A stretch of 64,000 nt of DNA from Drosophila miranda (lineage: Eukaryota > Arthropoda > Insecta > Diptera > Drosophilidae). The translations under genes and the position numbers were made by a program. The DNA lies in NCBI RefSeq assembly GCF_003369915.1, contig NC_046675.1:1922001-1986000 (forward strand), given 5' to 3'. How positions within the stretch are numbered: position 1 is the first letter of the stretch; each line of letters opens with the position of its first letter. Positions 1 to 22,220 of the stretch are shown here, piece by piece. The notes beneath the pieces are model-generated. The model was given only the letters and a program-made list of their open reading frames with translations. It was not told the origin of the DNA and did no database searches.

Positions 1-1380
1 GTGGGCTTAGTTTTATTATAATTTTGTTTATCGTGTCATGCGTCCGAATGGCCAAAACAAAACCCAGCCCGAACCGTTTGTGTGAAAAAGGATTTCACAC
101 TTTTCCACACGGCCAGGCGGAATAGTTTTCTCTGGCCTCCGGTTTTGTGGGTTCAGGGAGGTCGTGTGGCACGGCGAATAGTGGCAAATAGATAATGATG
201 GCATGGATTAACGCTTCGCATTATTATATGCCCTTCCCATCGTCCTTTGTGATGACCAGTCGGGCATTTCGGCTTGTGGGTGGCCACTACAATTGGTTGT
301 TTGTACGCTGGCTGGTGTCCGTTTTGGGGGGTCCTTTGTTCTCCGCTCTACTTCTCACGATTATAAATTACGTGCGCTGAAAATTAAATATTTAATTAGT
401 TACCCCATGGGTCTCGGACAATGGCGAATCGGAAAGGAGGCGTATAATTTTCCATTAAATGATTTCATTAATTGATTTGATTAATCAGGCATTCAATGTG
501 GGCCAAGATGTTTTTATTGTTAGCCAGAGTGATTTATCTGAATCTGTAATGGGCGGGATAAATCGGTTAATACAATATAATCAATAATTTCAGCTCGTTC
601 GATAGAATATTGATTTGAATGGAACTCATCCTTCTGGACTCGCTGGATCTGGCCGATGCAAAATAATACCATAATTGATTCGTTGTGATGGACCCTTTAT
701 ATCTGTTTGCGGAGATCCTCCAACTCTCAAGACTGGCGTCTCTTTCTTCCCGTCTTCATCTAACGATTCAACGGTAACGATTTCCTATTCTTGGAATCTG
801 AATAGATCATCCAGAGCTTCCTTTAAACTAACGTCGAATCCCCTTTAAAAGCCAGAGAAAAATATGAACACTTCCTTTTTAATTGTTTCATTTAATTTTA
901 TTGAATTATTTTGTAGATTTATTAAATACTTTAACACAGTGTTTGAAATGTATTTTATCTAATACATAATATGATATCGTATATATATATATTTATATGG
1001 TACACGCGGATGTCTCCATAGTTGATGCGATCAATCCATCCCTTACACAATAATCTCGTCATCGTTTTGCTCACAATATTAATTTCAGCTAAATAAATGT
1101 ATCTTAGGGCTCTCAACTGGGGACCGAGTGTTTGTCTATAAGTACGGTCTCTATGGTACAATACTTGGGCTAGCAGTTCCACGGTAAATGTCGTTTACAG
1201 TCACTGTTATGCGTAAATGGCTAGGATAGATCTTTAGGCGTAGGGGGGGGAAGGATGCTCTTTGCGATTTCCCTAAAACAAATATCTTACACACGATATG
1301 AGGGTGGATGGGGGGATGGGAGGATGGGAGGAGGAGGGAAGACCTCATTCGAAGGGCCTGAAGATGCTGGTGGTGATGCC
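1..1380. other. Non-coding 3' flank of Dmrt99B
   Basis: I see no gene here. The DNA is AT-rich from about 440 to 1260, and short reading frames lack family resemblance or codon bias. Because Dmrt99B ends at 1381 on the minus strand, its 3' UTR must lie here. A minus-strand AATAAA (TTTATT on the plus strand near 917-922) is one possible polyadenylation signal, but its distance from the stop makes this tentative. Confidence 0.5.
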
Positions 1381-11969
<10,589 letters not shown>

Positions 11970-12005
11970 TATAAATCTAGGAAACCGGGCCGTCGGCGAT
12001 TCAGT
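11970..12005 (+). promoter_or_regulatory. TATA box and initiator of Obp99c
   Basis: TATAAAT at 11970-11976 is followed by an initiator TCAGT at 12001-12005, placing the start site near A12003. That is about 33 bp after the first T of the TATA box and 57 bp upstream of the Obp99c ATG. The spacing is standard for a TATA/Inr fly promoter. Confidence 0.8.
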
Positions 12006-12059
12006 CTAGAATTTCAACTGATTCGTGATCGTGTGTGGAACAATACTCGTACAAACAAT

Positions 12060-12586
12060 ATGCTGAAGTATCTCGTCCTTACCCTGGCCCTCTGTGCTGC
12101 GGTGTGTATATCGATTGAATCACTGATAATCCCATCATCATAATTAAATCAATAAAAAACACTCGTAAACAGGCCTACGCCGACGATGAGTGGAAGCCCA
12201 AGACTGGCGACGAAATCAAGAACATACGCATTGAGTGCCTGAAGGAGAGTCCCCTGAGCGGCGATCAGATCTCGCAGCTGAAGCAGCTGATCTTCCCCGA
12301 CGAGCCCGATGTGCGCCAGTATCTGCTCTGCTCCGCCCAGAAGCTGGACATCTTCTGCACCCACGAGGGCTACCATGCCGATCGTCTTGCCAAGCAGTTC
12401 AAGATGGACCTCACGGAGGAAGAGGCCCTGCAGATCGCCCAGGGCTGCATCGACAAGAACGAGGAGGGCAGCCCTGCGGATGTGTGGGCCTTCCGTGGAC
12501 ACAAGTGTCTGATGGCCAGCAAGATCGGCGACAAGGTTAAGGCCTTCGTCAAGGCCAAGCAGGAGGCGGCCAAGGCCAGCGCTTAG
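12060..12586 (+). CDS. Obp99c: Obp99c, secreted odorant-binding protein (minus-C type)
   Basis: This encodes a small secreted PBP/GOBP-family carrier of hydrophobic ligands. Exons 12060-12101 and 12173-12586 give 151 residues. Exon 1 encodes only the start of a hydrophobic signal peptide (MLKYLVLTLALCAA), and the 71-bp intron interrupts it, as is common in this family. The mature protein keeps C1 (IECLKE), C3 (YLLC), C4 (QGCIDK) and C6 (HKCLMA), but C2 is Gln and C5 is Asp, the minus-C arrangement. There is one extra cysteine (DIFC) after C3. The C-terminus is Lys/Ala-rich. Similarity to remembered D. melanogaster Obp99c runs through the whole chain. It converges on Gycalpha99B with only 184 bp between the two stop codons. 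Confidence 0.93.
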
Positions 12587-12597
12587 GATCTGAGACC

Positions 12598-12603
12598 AAT
12601 AAA
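12598..12603 (+). terminator. Polyadenylation signal of Obp99c
   Basis: A consensus AATAAA lies 11 bp after the Obp99c stop codon. Such a short 3' UTR is plausible for this small secreted-protein gene. Confidence 0.7.
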
Positions 12604-12770
12604 AGTGTTCACATTTTGTGCTGGAACGCAACTCGTTGAAGTCGGGAAGTATATTTCTTGAAAGAGGCTAAGCGGGGGGCGGAGGCTGGGGGTAACACAA
12701 TTAGACTACAAGTGCACTGAACTACATTGAATAGCTATGGCTACTGAGCAAGTGACTCTCCCGGAGTAGC

Positions 12771-14978
12771 CTAGGCATCGCCGCCCTCGGATATGGTCTT
12801 CATGGCAGCATCGATGTGCTCCACCAGCGGCAGGCCGCTCTCCAGTGCGGAGTTGCGGTATCCTTCGAGAAAGTAGCAAGTCTCGGTGCCATTCGGATTG
12901 GGGAACTCCTTGGGCAGACACGAGGGATCCCGTGGCTGCAGGTCAAAGTCGAAGCCCTCGTGTTTGGTCAGCCAACTGGAAGAAAAGGCGAATGTTGTTG
13001 ATGAGGTGGATTCGTGGTTCCATTGAGACACTACTTACTCCTTGGTTGTGGGGCTCACGTTGATCTTAACGGCCTCGCTGCCAGACTCGAACTTGTTGGC
13101 TATGGTCACGCTGTGGCCAAAGAGACAGTATCTGGGCATCTTCCTGCCCACCACTCCGGCCAGCACAGTGCCCGTGTGCAGGCCAATTCGCATTTTGATT
13201 TGTTCGCCATCGTGCGTGATGTGCTTCGAGCAAGCATCGATCATCTTGAGAGCCATCCAGGCTACTTTGTGGGCATCGTAGATGGAAGCGCGATGCAGTC
13301 CACTGGCCACGCAGTAAGCATCCCCAATCGTCTCCACCTTGTAGACGTCGAAGAAGTCGCAGAACTCGTCAAAGTCCTTGTACAGACCCTCCAGCATGCT
13401 GATCACCATGAATGGAGTGGCCCGCGAACAGATGCCGGTGAAGCCCACGATGTCGCTGAAGAGAATGGTCACATCCGGATAGGTTTTGGCATCGATGGAG
13501 GAGCCCAGCCACAGCTTCTCGGCGATCTCAGCGGGAAAGATGAGGTGCAGCAGGCTGACGTTCTTCTTCCGCTCCTTGGTGACCGCCGAATTGGCCTCTT
13601 CGATGCGACTCTTCAGCTTGTCCATGCGCCGGCGCAGTCCGTCCTGGGCCCGAGCCTGCTCACCCACCAGAATCACCTCCCGAGTGGCATCGTGAAGCGG
13701 TATATCGGAGATGAACAAACCGTTGCAGGTCAGTCCATCCAAGCCGTCGAGGAACGGGGAGCCGATGAACAGCAGCGAGTTCGACTCCGGACAGTGCACC
13801 ATCTGGCCTTTGATCTCTAGTCCTATGGCAGGGAAATCCGACACTCCGGGCGGACTGTTCAGCCCAATTAAGAAGGGGGTGTACGTGCGCCGCACAATGT
13901 CCCGGAACTTCATGGTCAGACCCTTGGGCCGCTTGAAGTCGAAGTAGGTGCTGGCCAGATTGCCAAAGTCCGCCAGATACGGCTTGTAGAGCTTGCTGAA
14001 GCCGCGTCCGAGCTGCACCAACTCCAGCTGCTCGTTCATGATGAAGTGCCAGGGAAACATCTTGCAGAAGCTGGAAGAGTTCATCTGCAGATCCGAGGCA
14101 TTGCTCGAGCTGCTGCGCTGCACGGTCTCTGGGATCGGCGTGGGACGACCCATCTGCAGGGTCTGGGAGCTGTCCTTCACCAAGGAGAAGAGATAGCGGT
14201 AGCGACGAGCATCACCCTCCACCGGTTCGATTTTGATGTTCACATCCACCTTGTAGAGCATGCGGGTGAGGGCCTTGAGAGACCCGAGTAGTAGCCAGGC
14301 GATCACCGGACGCTCCGAAGTGAAAATCAACTCGCCCTCTCCGGCACACACGAATCCAGTGTCGGTCACATCCTCCTAAAGGGAAAAAGTGGTTCAGTAA
14401 AGGGTATTTTGAATCAGGTTAGATCTTGGGAACCTCTTGCAACTTCAGCACATCGTAGACCCCGTCCAGGGAGCCTAAAAATTCCTGCAGATCGGTGCCC
14501 AGGCAACGGAAGGCCCGCTCAATGATGCCCGTGCAGCAGCAGGTGATCAGCTCCTCGCCGAGCAGCACCAGAATCTCGCTGGCACTGGCCTCGTCCATTT
14601 TCAGCAACAGCTCCTGAATGTCCGCCAAGTAGTCGTAGTTGGCGCAACTCTTGAATGTACTTGGATCCATTTTTCTAAGGGGTATTAACATTATCCCATT
14701 TTAGAAGCGATTTCGAAACTGATTCAACTCTGCTCTACTCACAGCTTGTGGATGTTTGGCCAGCTCTGGCGATACTTGGCCACCAGCGAAGTGACGGCCG
14801 TGTTGAGATCCTCGTTTGATGGTGCCGTTAGCAGCTGTATGGCCATTTGCAGATGCGTCAGAGTGAGTGCATCATGGGACAGCTCCTCTTCCTCGAGGGC
14901 CCAATGGGTGCCCGGCTCGGCGATGACCGAGGGCTGACGTGTCAGCGAGTCCGCTCGTCGAAAAAAAGGACACGCCAT
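12771..14978 (-). CDS. Gycalpha99B: Soluble guanylyl cyclase alpha subunit
   Basis: This is the alpha subunit of the cytosolic heterodimeric NO-activated guanylyl cyclase, which converts GTP to cGMP with a beta subunit. Exons 14978-14743, 14674-14434, 14375-13039 and 12975-12771 join in frame into about 672 residues. Order: an H-NOX-like N-terminal region, an HNOBA/PAS region (FPWHFIMNEQLELVQLGRGF), a coiled-coil helix (ARAQDGLRRRMDKLKSRIEE) and a class III cyclase domain (YPDVTILFSDIVGFT, VETIGDAYCVASGLH, MRIGLHTGTVLAGVVG). The start MACPFFRRADSL matches the remembered fly protein. The exon 2 donor (GAG|GTTCCC) is atypical, but the resulting junction KLQE|EDVTDTG agrees with the known protein. 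The coding exon appears to begin at 15000, after an AG acceptor, so a non-coding first exon is expected upstream. Confidence 0.97.
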
Positions 14979-16808
14979 GTTGCGTGTTTGCTTCTGCTGC
15001 CTGATTGGAACTACATATACATACATAGGTAGGGATTGGAATGGTACATTAACAATTCAATTATTATCGATGAATCAATCAATTACGGGCGCTTAATTAA
15101 AAGCTTTCAACCAACTTGCACCAATTATCGCCCCTATTTCGTAGCTTGCAATGAATTTTATATCGAATTACATCAATATTTGTTGTCATTGATTGAATCT
15201 CTGAGCTAGGTCTCTCTACTATATATGTATGTGTATTCCCCCCAGTGATTTTCTCTCAAGTTCAATGTGCACTTGTCTAAGGTTGGGTGGCGGTTGTCTA
15301 CGTTCGGTACGTGAGCCACCCAATGGCCCATAAAGGCATGTCCCTGCTGCCAGTGTCTTGTCTCCTCGGCTCGAGTGGTTTCGCAGTCAAGCGTCGTCCA
15401 TGTCCCTGTCTCGTCATTGCATACATTTATGTGTGGGTGTGTGTGTGAGTTTTTCCTCGGAGGTCAAGTGTGTGCATGTCTTGGCAGGGCTCTCTCTCAC
15501 TCGCACTCTCGCTTTCTCGCTAACAACATTACCATAATTTTATTTTGCATAATTTATAACGAGCAGCTCCTGCTCTTGCTGCTCTCCAAAGTGTGTCACT
15601 GGTCAGGCTTTCAGCTCCACCCCACCCTCTCTTCCCTGACGGGAGTGTAGTGTGTATTTGCCAACAGGAAGCACACCAACACCCCTTCCCATTCTTCTGC
15701 CCACCACCCCCCTTACACAATGGATACACAATTTTCCCAGCGCTGACCCAACTTTTTCTTGCTTGCACAGATTTTGGCACTTGGCATACTTTTAGGCTGT
15801 CGCTTACCTGAGAATCACTTATTGTGGGTTTTCAATAGCACGCGTTTGCACTCGTCACGCAGCACGCACCGCACTACTTCTTTTTGGCCAACTTTAATGT
15901 GACTAAATTGCTGGAATTTTATCCGAAGGACAGCTGAGGAATTTTCGCACGCCTGAAAAATGCCACAACTTGAAACGGAATGAACTTTTGGGCGATAAAG
16001 AGGCTAACGGAACACGGTTCCAGGCGGAAGCTTGCGAAAAAGTTTCCCCAAGCTTCGGTGAAAGCTCCAAAAAGCCAGTGAAAGTGTGCAGAGATTGTTG
16101 CATTGTTTTGAATTTCGCTGTGGCAGAGCAAGAGTAAGAGAGAGGAAGAGTGAAAGAGAGCGAGAGCAGCCAAGAGAGAGTGCGCATGTCTATCTTTTTG
16201 GATGTTCTCGGATGATGCTGGCGAAGCTTTTGGGGCCAACGTGGGGCATATTCTACAACAAACCTGTTGCGTGAGCAAGTAGTGTCTCTCTCTCTGTCTC
16301 TCTCCATGTGCTCTCTCTGCTTGGTTGCGCTCTTGCGTTCCACATGCGTTGATAATAGCAAAGGTACAAAATAATCAATCTCTGGCTCGCTCAGCCGTTT
16401 GTGTATCTGTACTTGCAAGCGGGGCAGCCTGAATGCTGCACACCACATGGAGGGAGGCACTGTCCAACCACCCACCATCCCCCACCCCCTTGGCACCGGT
16501 GTGCGCTCCCAGCTGAAAACTTTTTCTTTATTACTCTCCAGCAATCAAACTGTGTGGAAGCGAATTGAAAACATTATACGGACGCTACGGTTCAGTTTGT
16601 TGACGTTGGTCAAAAGTGCGCAACGTGTTCTATCGCTTGGCGGGGGGGCAGCAGGCCTGTCTGTGATAGAGAGAGAGATAGAGAGAGGGACTTGGTCAAG
16701 TTTTTGTTTATTTTCGATTCAAAGTCGGTGGCCGCTTTAACCGTGTGAAAGTGCAGCTTGATTAAATTGACGCTAATAACAACAGCAATTTACTCCCTAA
16801 TCATCACA
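14979..16808. other. Divergent intergenic region between Gycalpha99B and CG7582
   Basis: No protein gene is supported here. On the minus strand an acceptor (AATCAG, AG at 15002-15001) lies just upstream of the Gycalpha99B ATG. A matching donor (CTCAG|GTAAGC, donor at 15807-15802) suggests a non-coding first exon ending at 15808, with transcription starting somewhere around 15850-15950. A plus-strand initiator-like TCAGTTT at 16592-16598 could start CG7582 transcripts. The 213-codon minus-strand frame at 15903-16544 overlaps this promoter zone and looks spurious. Confidence 0.5.
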
Positions 16809-18208
16809 ATGAACGATTTTGGGAAATTTGTAAGTAACTTCGAATGAAAACAGTGCGGATTCTACTCGTATTTCTGCATGCAATACAGAAATCTGATACG
16901 CTGCTGGCCATTGCCATTGCTCGCCTTTGTTTAAGCTTGCTTCATTTTCTGTACACCTTTCTTTGTTTGTTTGTGCGCCTGCACGGATGCTTTATCTAAC
17001 CGCAGAAAAGTGTAAAGTGAATGTAAAGCTTTCGTCCTTGACCTTGCACACATCTCCCGTGCTCTGGATTGAGAGCGCAGAGAACCCTCTCAACGGCACT
17101 GCAGCTCTGTCCGCGGAAAAGCTCTGTCGTACAGCAAAAGCGAAAGTTTCGCCAACCCCCAGAAACCTCCCTAAGTACCTGCTAATGGTATGCAAATTAC
17201 AATCATCATAAAACCATAAATGTTTGATCAGGGGATTGGGGTTTGGCAGCCAACGCCAATGCGTTAATCTAATCAGAATCGAATACGTTCGATTGTATAA
17301 TCGGGGTGGGGTGGGGTGTGAGTGCGTAGTTTGGACCCACCATGGTTCGATTAGCGATAATCGAATGACTATTTCATATTCTTCTCTTCACTTGATACTC
17401 AGGTCAAAACGCATGGCCCGAGGCTGGCGCCCTTTGTGGCCACCCTGATACTGTACTTCTCGCTGGTGCGCCAGGATCCCCAAGGAGAGCTATGGACCAC
17501 AGTGCTCAAGTGTTTGCCCATTGTGGCCTTGATGTTTTATGTGGTGGCTAATGGGTTCTCGCTTAAAAAGGAGTAAGTGCTTGCAGTGCTGTTCTTGAGC
17601 ATCTTCCATAAAAACTACTCCTAATAGCTACCGCCGATCGCTCTGGATACTTCTTGGTCTGGTCTTCTCCTGCGGTGGCGATGCCCTGCTCAATGTCAAC
17701 CTCTTTCCCTTTGGAATGGTCAGCTTTGGGGTGGCCCATGTGTTCTACATCTGCGCCTTTGGCTGGAAGCCACTAAAGTGGCCCATCGGACTGGCTCTCT
17801 ATGTGGCCGTGTCGCTGTGTAAGTGGGGTCAAAGCTTTGGACGAGCCTTTCATCTCTAATTTGTCCCCCCTTTACCACGCAGTTGTGTACTTTGTGCACC
17901 AGAAACTGGACGAGATACTCATCATTGGAGTCCCCATCTACTGTTACCTGATCATCACCATGCTGTGGCGCGCCCTGGCCCGGGCTGTGGATGCCAAGAA
18001 TTTCCTCACCATTTTCTGCGCCGTGGGAGCCGTTCTGTTCGTCGTTTCCGATGCCCTGATCGCCGTCACCATGTTCGTGGGCGTGCCCCTGCCCTGTCCC
18101 CGGCTGCAGATCATGATCACCTACTACGCTGCCCAGTTCGCCATCGCGCTGAGCATTGCGGACGACGGGCCGCAGTCCTTTCGGTCCTATCGTAGGAAAA
18201 TCAAGTAA
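16809..18208 (+). CDS. CG7582: TMEM86/YhhN-family membrane protein (CG7582-like lysoplasmalogenase)
   Basis: Four exons (16809-16829, 17403-17572, 17628-17818, 17883-18208) give 235 residues, nearly all in hydrophobic segments, so this is a polytopic membrane protein. The tiny first exon encodes MNDFGKF and splices in phase to VKTHGPRLAPFVATL. YhhN-family landmarks are visible: the acidic GDALLN motif in exon 3 and the FVVSDALIA motif in exon 4, followed by a conserved-looking YYAAQFAIA segment. Family members (TMEM86) hydrolyse the vinyl-ether bond of lysoplasmalogens, so that reaction is inferred. The symbol is assigned from position next to Bub3 and family membership. An alternative 5' exon within 16830-17402 cannot be excluded. 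Confidence 0.85.
16830..17402 (+). other. First intron of CG7582-like gene
   Basis: This 573-bp intron has a GTAAGT donor at 16830 and a CTCAG acceptor ending at 17402. No separate gene is visible. A 94-codon frame within it lacks family features. Confidence 0.75.
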
Positions 18209-19013
18209 TAGCAGCCCAGAATGCTCCACTGAGGATGGAACCCAGTGAACAACAACGCAACCACCAAAATTAGTACTTCCAAAATACTAGAGTAATGCCA
18301 TTTACGCGCGCCTCCTCCGCATCCCTGTAGTTTAGTCTAAGCCAAATATATTGTTGGAGTTGGATGCGGAGGGAGCGGATCTTCGTAGAGTTAGTAGATG
18401 TTTCTTGACTTTTCAACTAATACAGATACTAATAATTGTAGTTCGTTTGGCCTATACCTTTTCATATACATATATTAGAAAAAAAAGAAATCGAGTTGTT
18501 GTTTCAAAAACTCGTTACATTTTGAATTTAAGATGTACGATACAGCGTATCTACATATACATTTTACATTAAGTAGCGCCAGTACATGAATATATTCGGT
18601 GTCCGTTGTTGGTACTGCGAAAATGCCAAATATCGACTGTGAGAGTAGGGGTATTCATGGATCGCAGATGCCACATTACGGCCCAAAATTGCGTTTATTC
18701 GATCCATAGTACAAGTATTGATTCATTAATCGGAGAAAATTATGTGGGCATGGCTAATTGTTCCATCTACCTAATAATATTCCACGGAATATCAAAAACG
18801 AGGACGGGTATTTTAATATTCCACCGAAAATAATGAAAATTGAATAATTTTAGCGCAGTTCAGTTGCAAGATAAACGGAAGGATAGGATGGATTTACAAG
18901 AACAATTTACAATCAGTAATTTTATCCGTCGTTGAACTGTTTAAATAGTGGTGGCTGAAGTGGGCTAAGTTCGTTTTTGTCATGGGTATCATTTTTGGTA
19001 TTTAAAAAAAAAC
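18209..19013. other. 3' flank of CG7582-like gene and upstream region of Bub3
   Basis: About 800 bp of AT-rich DNA with no supported gene. It should contain the 3' UTR of the CG7582-like gene. Short frames on both strands lack codon bias. Confidence 0.5.
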
Positions 19014-19064
19014 ACGGTATATTTTGGTATATTTCCGAGGGTCGCACGGTATATTTTATCGATG
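19014..19064 (+). promoter_or_regulatory. Housekeeping-type promoter motifs upstream of Bub3
   Basis: Three copies of GGTATATTT occur at 19016, 19026 and 19048. They resemble the fly core-promoter element Ohler motif 6 (KTYRGTATWTTT). GGGTCGCAC at about 19040-19047 is close to motif 1, and TATCGATG at 19057-19064 differs by one base from a DRE. No TATA box is present. This combination is typical of broad, constitutive fly promoters and fits a checkpoint gene whose ATG is 80 bp downstream. Confidence 0.6.
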
Positions 19065-19143
19065 AATTCCAAAAAGTGACGCCGGCTTGCAAATTTTGAC
19101 TCGAAATATAATTCAATTGTAAAATTGTTTAATAATTAACAAG

Positions 19144-20188
19144 ATGCGTCCGCCAGAGTTTAAATTAAACAATCCGCCAGAGGACTTGATATCGGCTGTG
19201 AAATTCGGCCCCAAATCGAACCAGTACATGGCGGCATCGTCATGGGACGGATCGCTTCGCTTCTACGATGTGGCGGCAAATCAGATGCGGCAGAAATTTC
19301 TGCAAGATGCGCCAATTCTTGACTGTGCCTTCATGGTATGTACACTGTGTGATTGTTGACAAACTTCCCCCCCCCCTAATGCAATTGTTTATGCAACAGA
19401 ATATTGTGCACGTGGTGAGCGGCTCGCTGGACAACCAGCTGCGCCTCTTCGATGTGAACACCCAGACGGAGACCATTGTGGGCGCCCACGAGAACGCGGT
19501 GCGTTGTGTGGAGCATGCCGAATACGTAAATGGCATCTTGACGGGCAGCTGGGACAAGAATGTCAAACTCTGGGACATGCGCGAGAAGCGGTGCGTTGGC
19601 ACCTTCGAACAGAACAACGGCAAGGTGTACTCCATGTCTGTGATTGACGAGAAGATTGTGGTGGCTACCTCCGACCGCAAGGTGCTCATCTGGGACCTGC
19701 GCAAAATGGACAGCTATATAATGAAGCGCGAGTCCTCGCTGAAGTACCAGACGCGTTGCATTCGCCTCTTCCCCAACAAAGAGGGCTACGTGATGTCCTC
19801 GATTGAGGGCCGTGTGGCTGTCGAGTACTTGGACCACGACCCCGAGGTGCAGCGTCGTAAATTTGCCTTCAAATGCCATCGGAACAGGGATAACAACATC
19901 GAACAGATTTATCCGGTGAATGCGCTCAGCTTCCACAACGTTTATCACACATTTGCCACTGGCGGCTCCGATTGCATTGTTAACATCTGGGACGGCTTTA
20001 ACAAAAAGCGTCTGTGCCAGTTCCACGAATATGACACCTCCATTTCAACTCTAAACTTTAGCTCCGATGGCAGTGCCCTGGCCATTGGCTGCTCCTACCT
20101 GGACCAACTGCCCGAGACACCCGCCACCGTGCCTCATCCGACCATTTATATAAGATATCCGACTGACCAAGAAACAAAGCAGAAATGA
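19144..20188 (+). CDS. Bub3: Bub3 spindle-assembly checkpoint WD-repeat protein
   Basis: Bub3 is a kinetochore WD40 beta-propeller that recruits Bub1 and BubR1 to phosphorylated KNL1. Exons 19144-19335 and 19400-20188 give 326 residues, the length I recall for the fly protein. WD-type repeats are visible in order: SSWDGSLRFYD, GSLDNQLRLFD, GSWDKNVKLWD, TSDRKVLIWD and GGSDCIVNIWD. The N-terminus MRPPEFKLNNPPEDLISAV and the segment KFAFKCHR are Bub3-like. The 64-bp intron contains an unbroken run of ten C residues. The stop codon is 95 bp from the end of the convergent ppk-A gene. Confidence 0.96.
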
Positions 20189-20283
20189 GTGACGTGCATC
20201 TCGACTAACTTTTTCCACTCTCATGTTTTTAGTTGTTACCAAGGAGCAGAGTAAATACATATATGTAATCGTATCAGTATCAG

Positions 20284-22120
20284 TTAAATAATCCACTCTT
20301 TTGCCTTTGAGTATCCCTCTCTGATAAGTGTCCACAGCAGCTTTCCCAGCACGACAAAGAGCTCGACGAAACTTATTGCAGAGGCGCCAATATAAAGACT
20401 TATGATACCCCCAAAGTGGGCCATCAAATCGAGACTTGTGTACTTGAGTTTGGTCACGATTTTGGTCATCACTCGCTGGCCGTAATATATCTGTGCCTTA
20501 ATTACTCTGTTGGTCTGGTTTTTATCGCTGTCCACGACACAGAAATTGGTGAGATTTTGATTTTGATTTGGTTTTGGCTTACTTACTAATCCAATTTCCG
20601 GACGTTGACCGTCATTTGGTATTTTCGAGAGCTGCAATTGTCGGGGCAATGACAGGTGTGACCGCGTCGCCAGTCGTTTATGTACTTCTCCTGGTCGCCC
20701 ACCTTTACATAGCTGAAGATATCGGCGTTGAGACTGAGGCATTTCGCGTCCAAGATTCCGCACTCACGAATGCCCTCTGTAACTGCAGGATGAGAGCTGA
20801 GAAGTCTGAGAAAGAAGTACATGAACAGAACCCTACCTATGGGTGGGAGGAAAACTGGTGTCGAGCAGTTGCAGGCTTTTATCACTGCCTGATGAAGGCA
20901 CACAACAATGCAGTTTTCCCGATTGTAGACCAATGTCGTGTCCTGGTAATGAGGGTTTTTCTCGTTCTTCTCGGAGGAAACAAATCAGCATTTCCACAAA
21001 GGTCAAATCGAAGTACTCACATCAAAGTAGCACCGTCTCTTCTTGGGACTCATCTCGTATGTGTTCGGAGACGTCTCGGTGACCATTGGATGCACTGCCA
21101 CAAAGTTCTCAGTTTCCGGATGGAGGTGATAAACCATATTATTTGACCACTGACGGGGCTCCTTGATCATGAGCTGGTGAGAAATGAAATGAAATGCAAT
21201 GAAGGAGCTTTCTTCGATGTGGTTTCTGCACCCACACTCATTCCATAGGGGAGTTTTGTGCCAGCTCTAAGATAGGATTCATTCAGGTTAATAGTGAACT
21301 TCAGACCCGACTCTTCGCCAGCGGTGCTCAGTTTGTACGGGTAAAACTTGTTGGTGAGCTGCTTCTTGCGCGAGTGTTCAGAGATGAGCGAGTTGAAGAC
21401 CAGACACTGCCCCTTCTCGGTTTGTTCCGACACAAAGAGCTTGCAGCAGTCGTACGGCGTCTCATCGAAGACACAGGAGTCCGGGACGAACAGTTCGTCG
21501 CAGCGATGGGACAAATAGTTTATCACCGTTCTCACATTCAACGATTCCAGCGCAGTAAGATTGCGCTTGGACAAGTTATGCGCTTTGTTGAAGTTCACAA
21601 AGGTCGTCTGCTCCAGGACAAGGAGAAACTGGCGGAATGTTTCCATTAGCTCGGCATCAGGATTACGGGGCAAGAATCGCAGGACGGCATCTGGAGTACG
21701 TAACCAGTTGACATGATTCCAGGGACAGATCGCCACCGCCGGGAAGTCGATGTGGTATACTGGCATCTGGGTGGTGTCTATCAGGCTGACCAGCAGCTGT
21801 TCGCTGTGGCGATGCATCAGTACGGAGTACAGGCTGAAGCAGGTGACGGCCGCCCCCACTACGATGCACAGCCACATGCAGCGCACCCAGAAATGCCTCT
21901 CTGTGAACACATTCTGCATTCCGTGGATGGTGGAGTTGGCAAGTGAATCAGTCAGACGATTCAGCACCTTCTTCTTCAGCAAATTCTGCTTGAAGCGGAG
22001 CAGACCTTGGCCACCATTTGGACGCGGGGCCACGAGTTCCTTGGTGTACAGCAACATTTCGAATGGCCAATATTTGGTGAAGTTCTGCCACAGCAGAAAC
22101 CCCACCGGTCGACCCTCCAT
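20284..22120 (-). CDS. Pickpocket DEG/ENaC channel subunit, gene A (ppk20/ppk30-like)
   Basis: This encodes a DEG/ENaC cation-channel subunit: two membrane passes with a large cysteine-rich extracellular domain. Five exons (22120-21236, 21173-21021, 20942-20837, 20782-20587, 20527-20284) join in frame into about 527 residues. Landmarks: the gating motif STIHG, a first membrane segment (CMWLCIVVGAAVTCFSLYSV), then FPAVAICPWN, a Cys-rich finger region (YDCCKLF, RRCYFDDT, KACNCSTP, CHCPDNC), and a second membrane segment with the GxS selectivity motif (LYIGASAISFVEL). An in-frame TAG sits three codons upstream of the ATG. The D. melanogaster counterpart is probably ppk20 or ppk30, which I recall lying next to Bub3 and Obp99a, but I cannot decide which. 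Confidence 0.9.
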
Positions 22121-22220
22121 TAGCAGCTACGATGGGTGTGACCAAGTGGAAAGACAAGTGGTACGTTCAATGGGTTTATTAACTAAATTAATGGCTATCA
22201 GTAATGGGTATCAACTATTT

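Noticed and set aside
13014-13820. 268-codon plus-strand frame
   Set aside because: It is antisense to the Gycalpha99B catalytic exon and has no family signature.
15903-16544. 213-codon minus-strand frame
   Set aside because: It overlaps the divergent Gycalpha99B/CG7582 promoter zone, has unbiased codon use and no recognisable domain.
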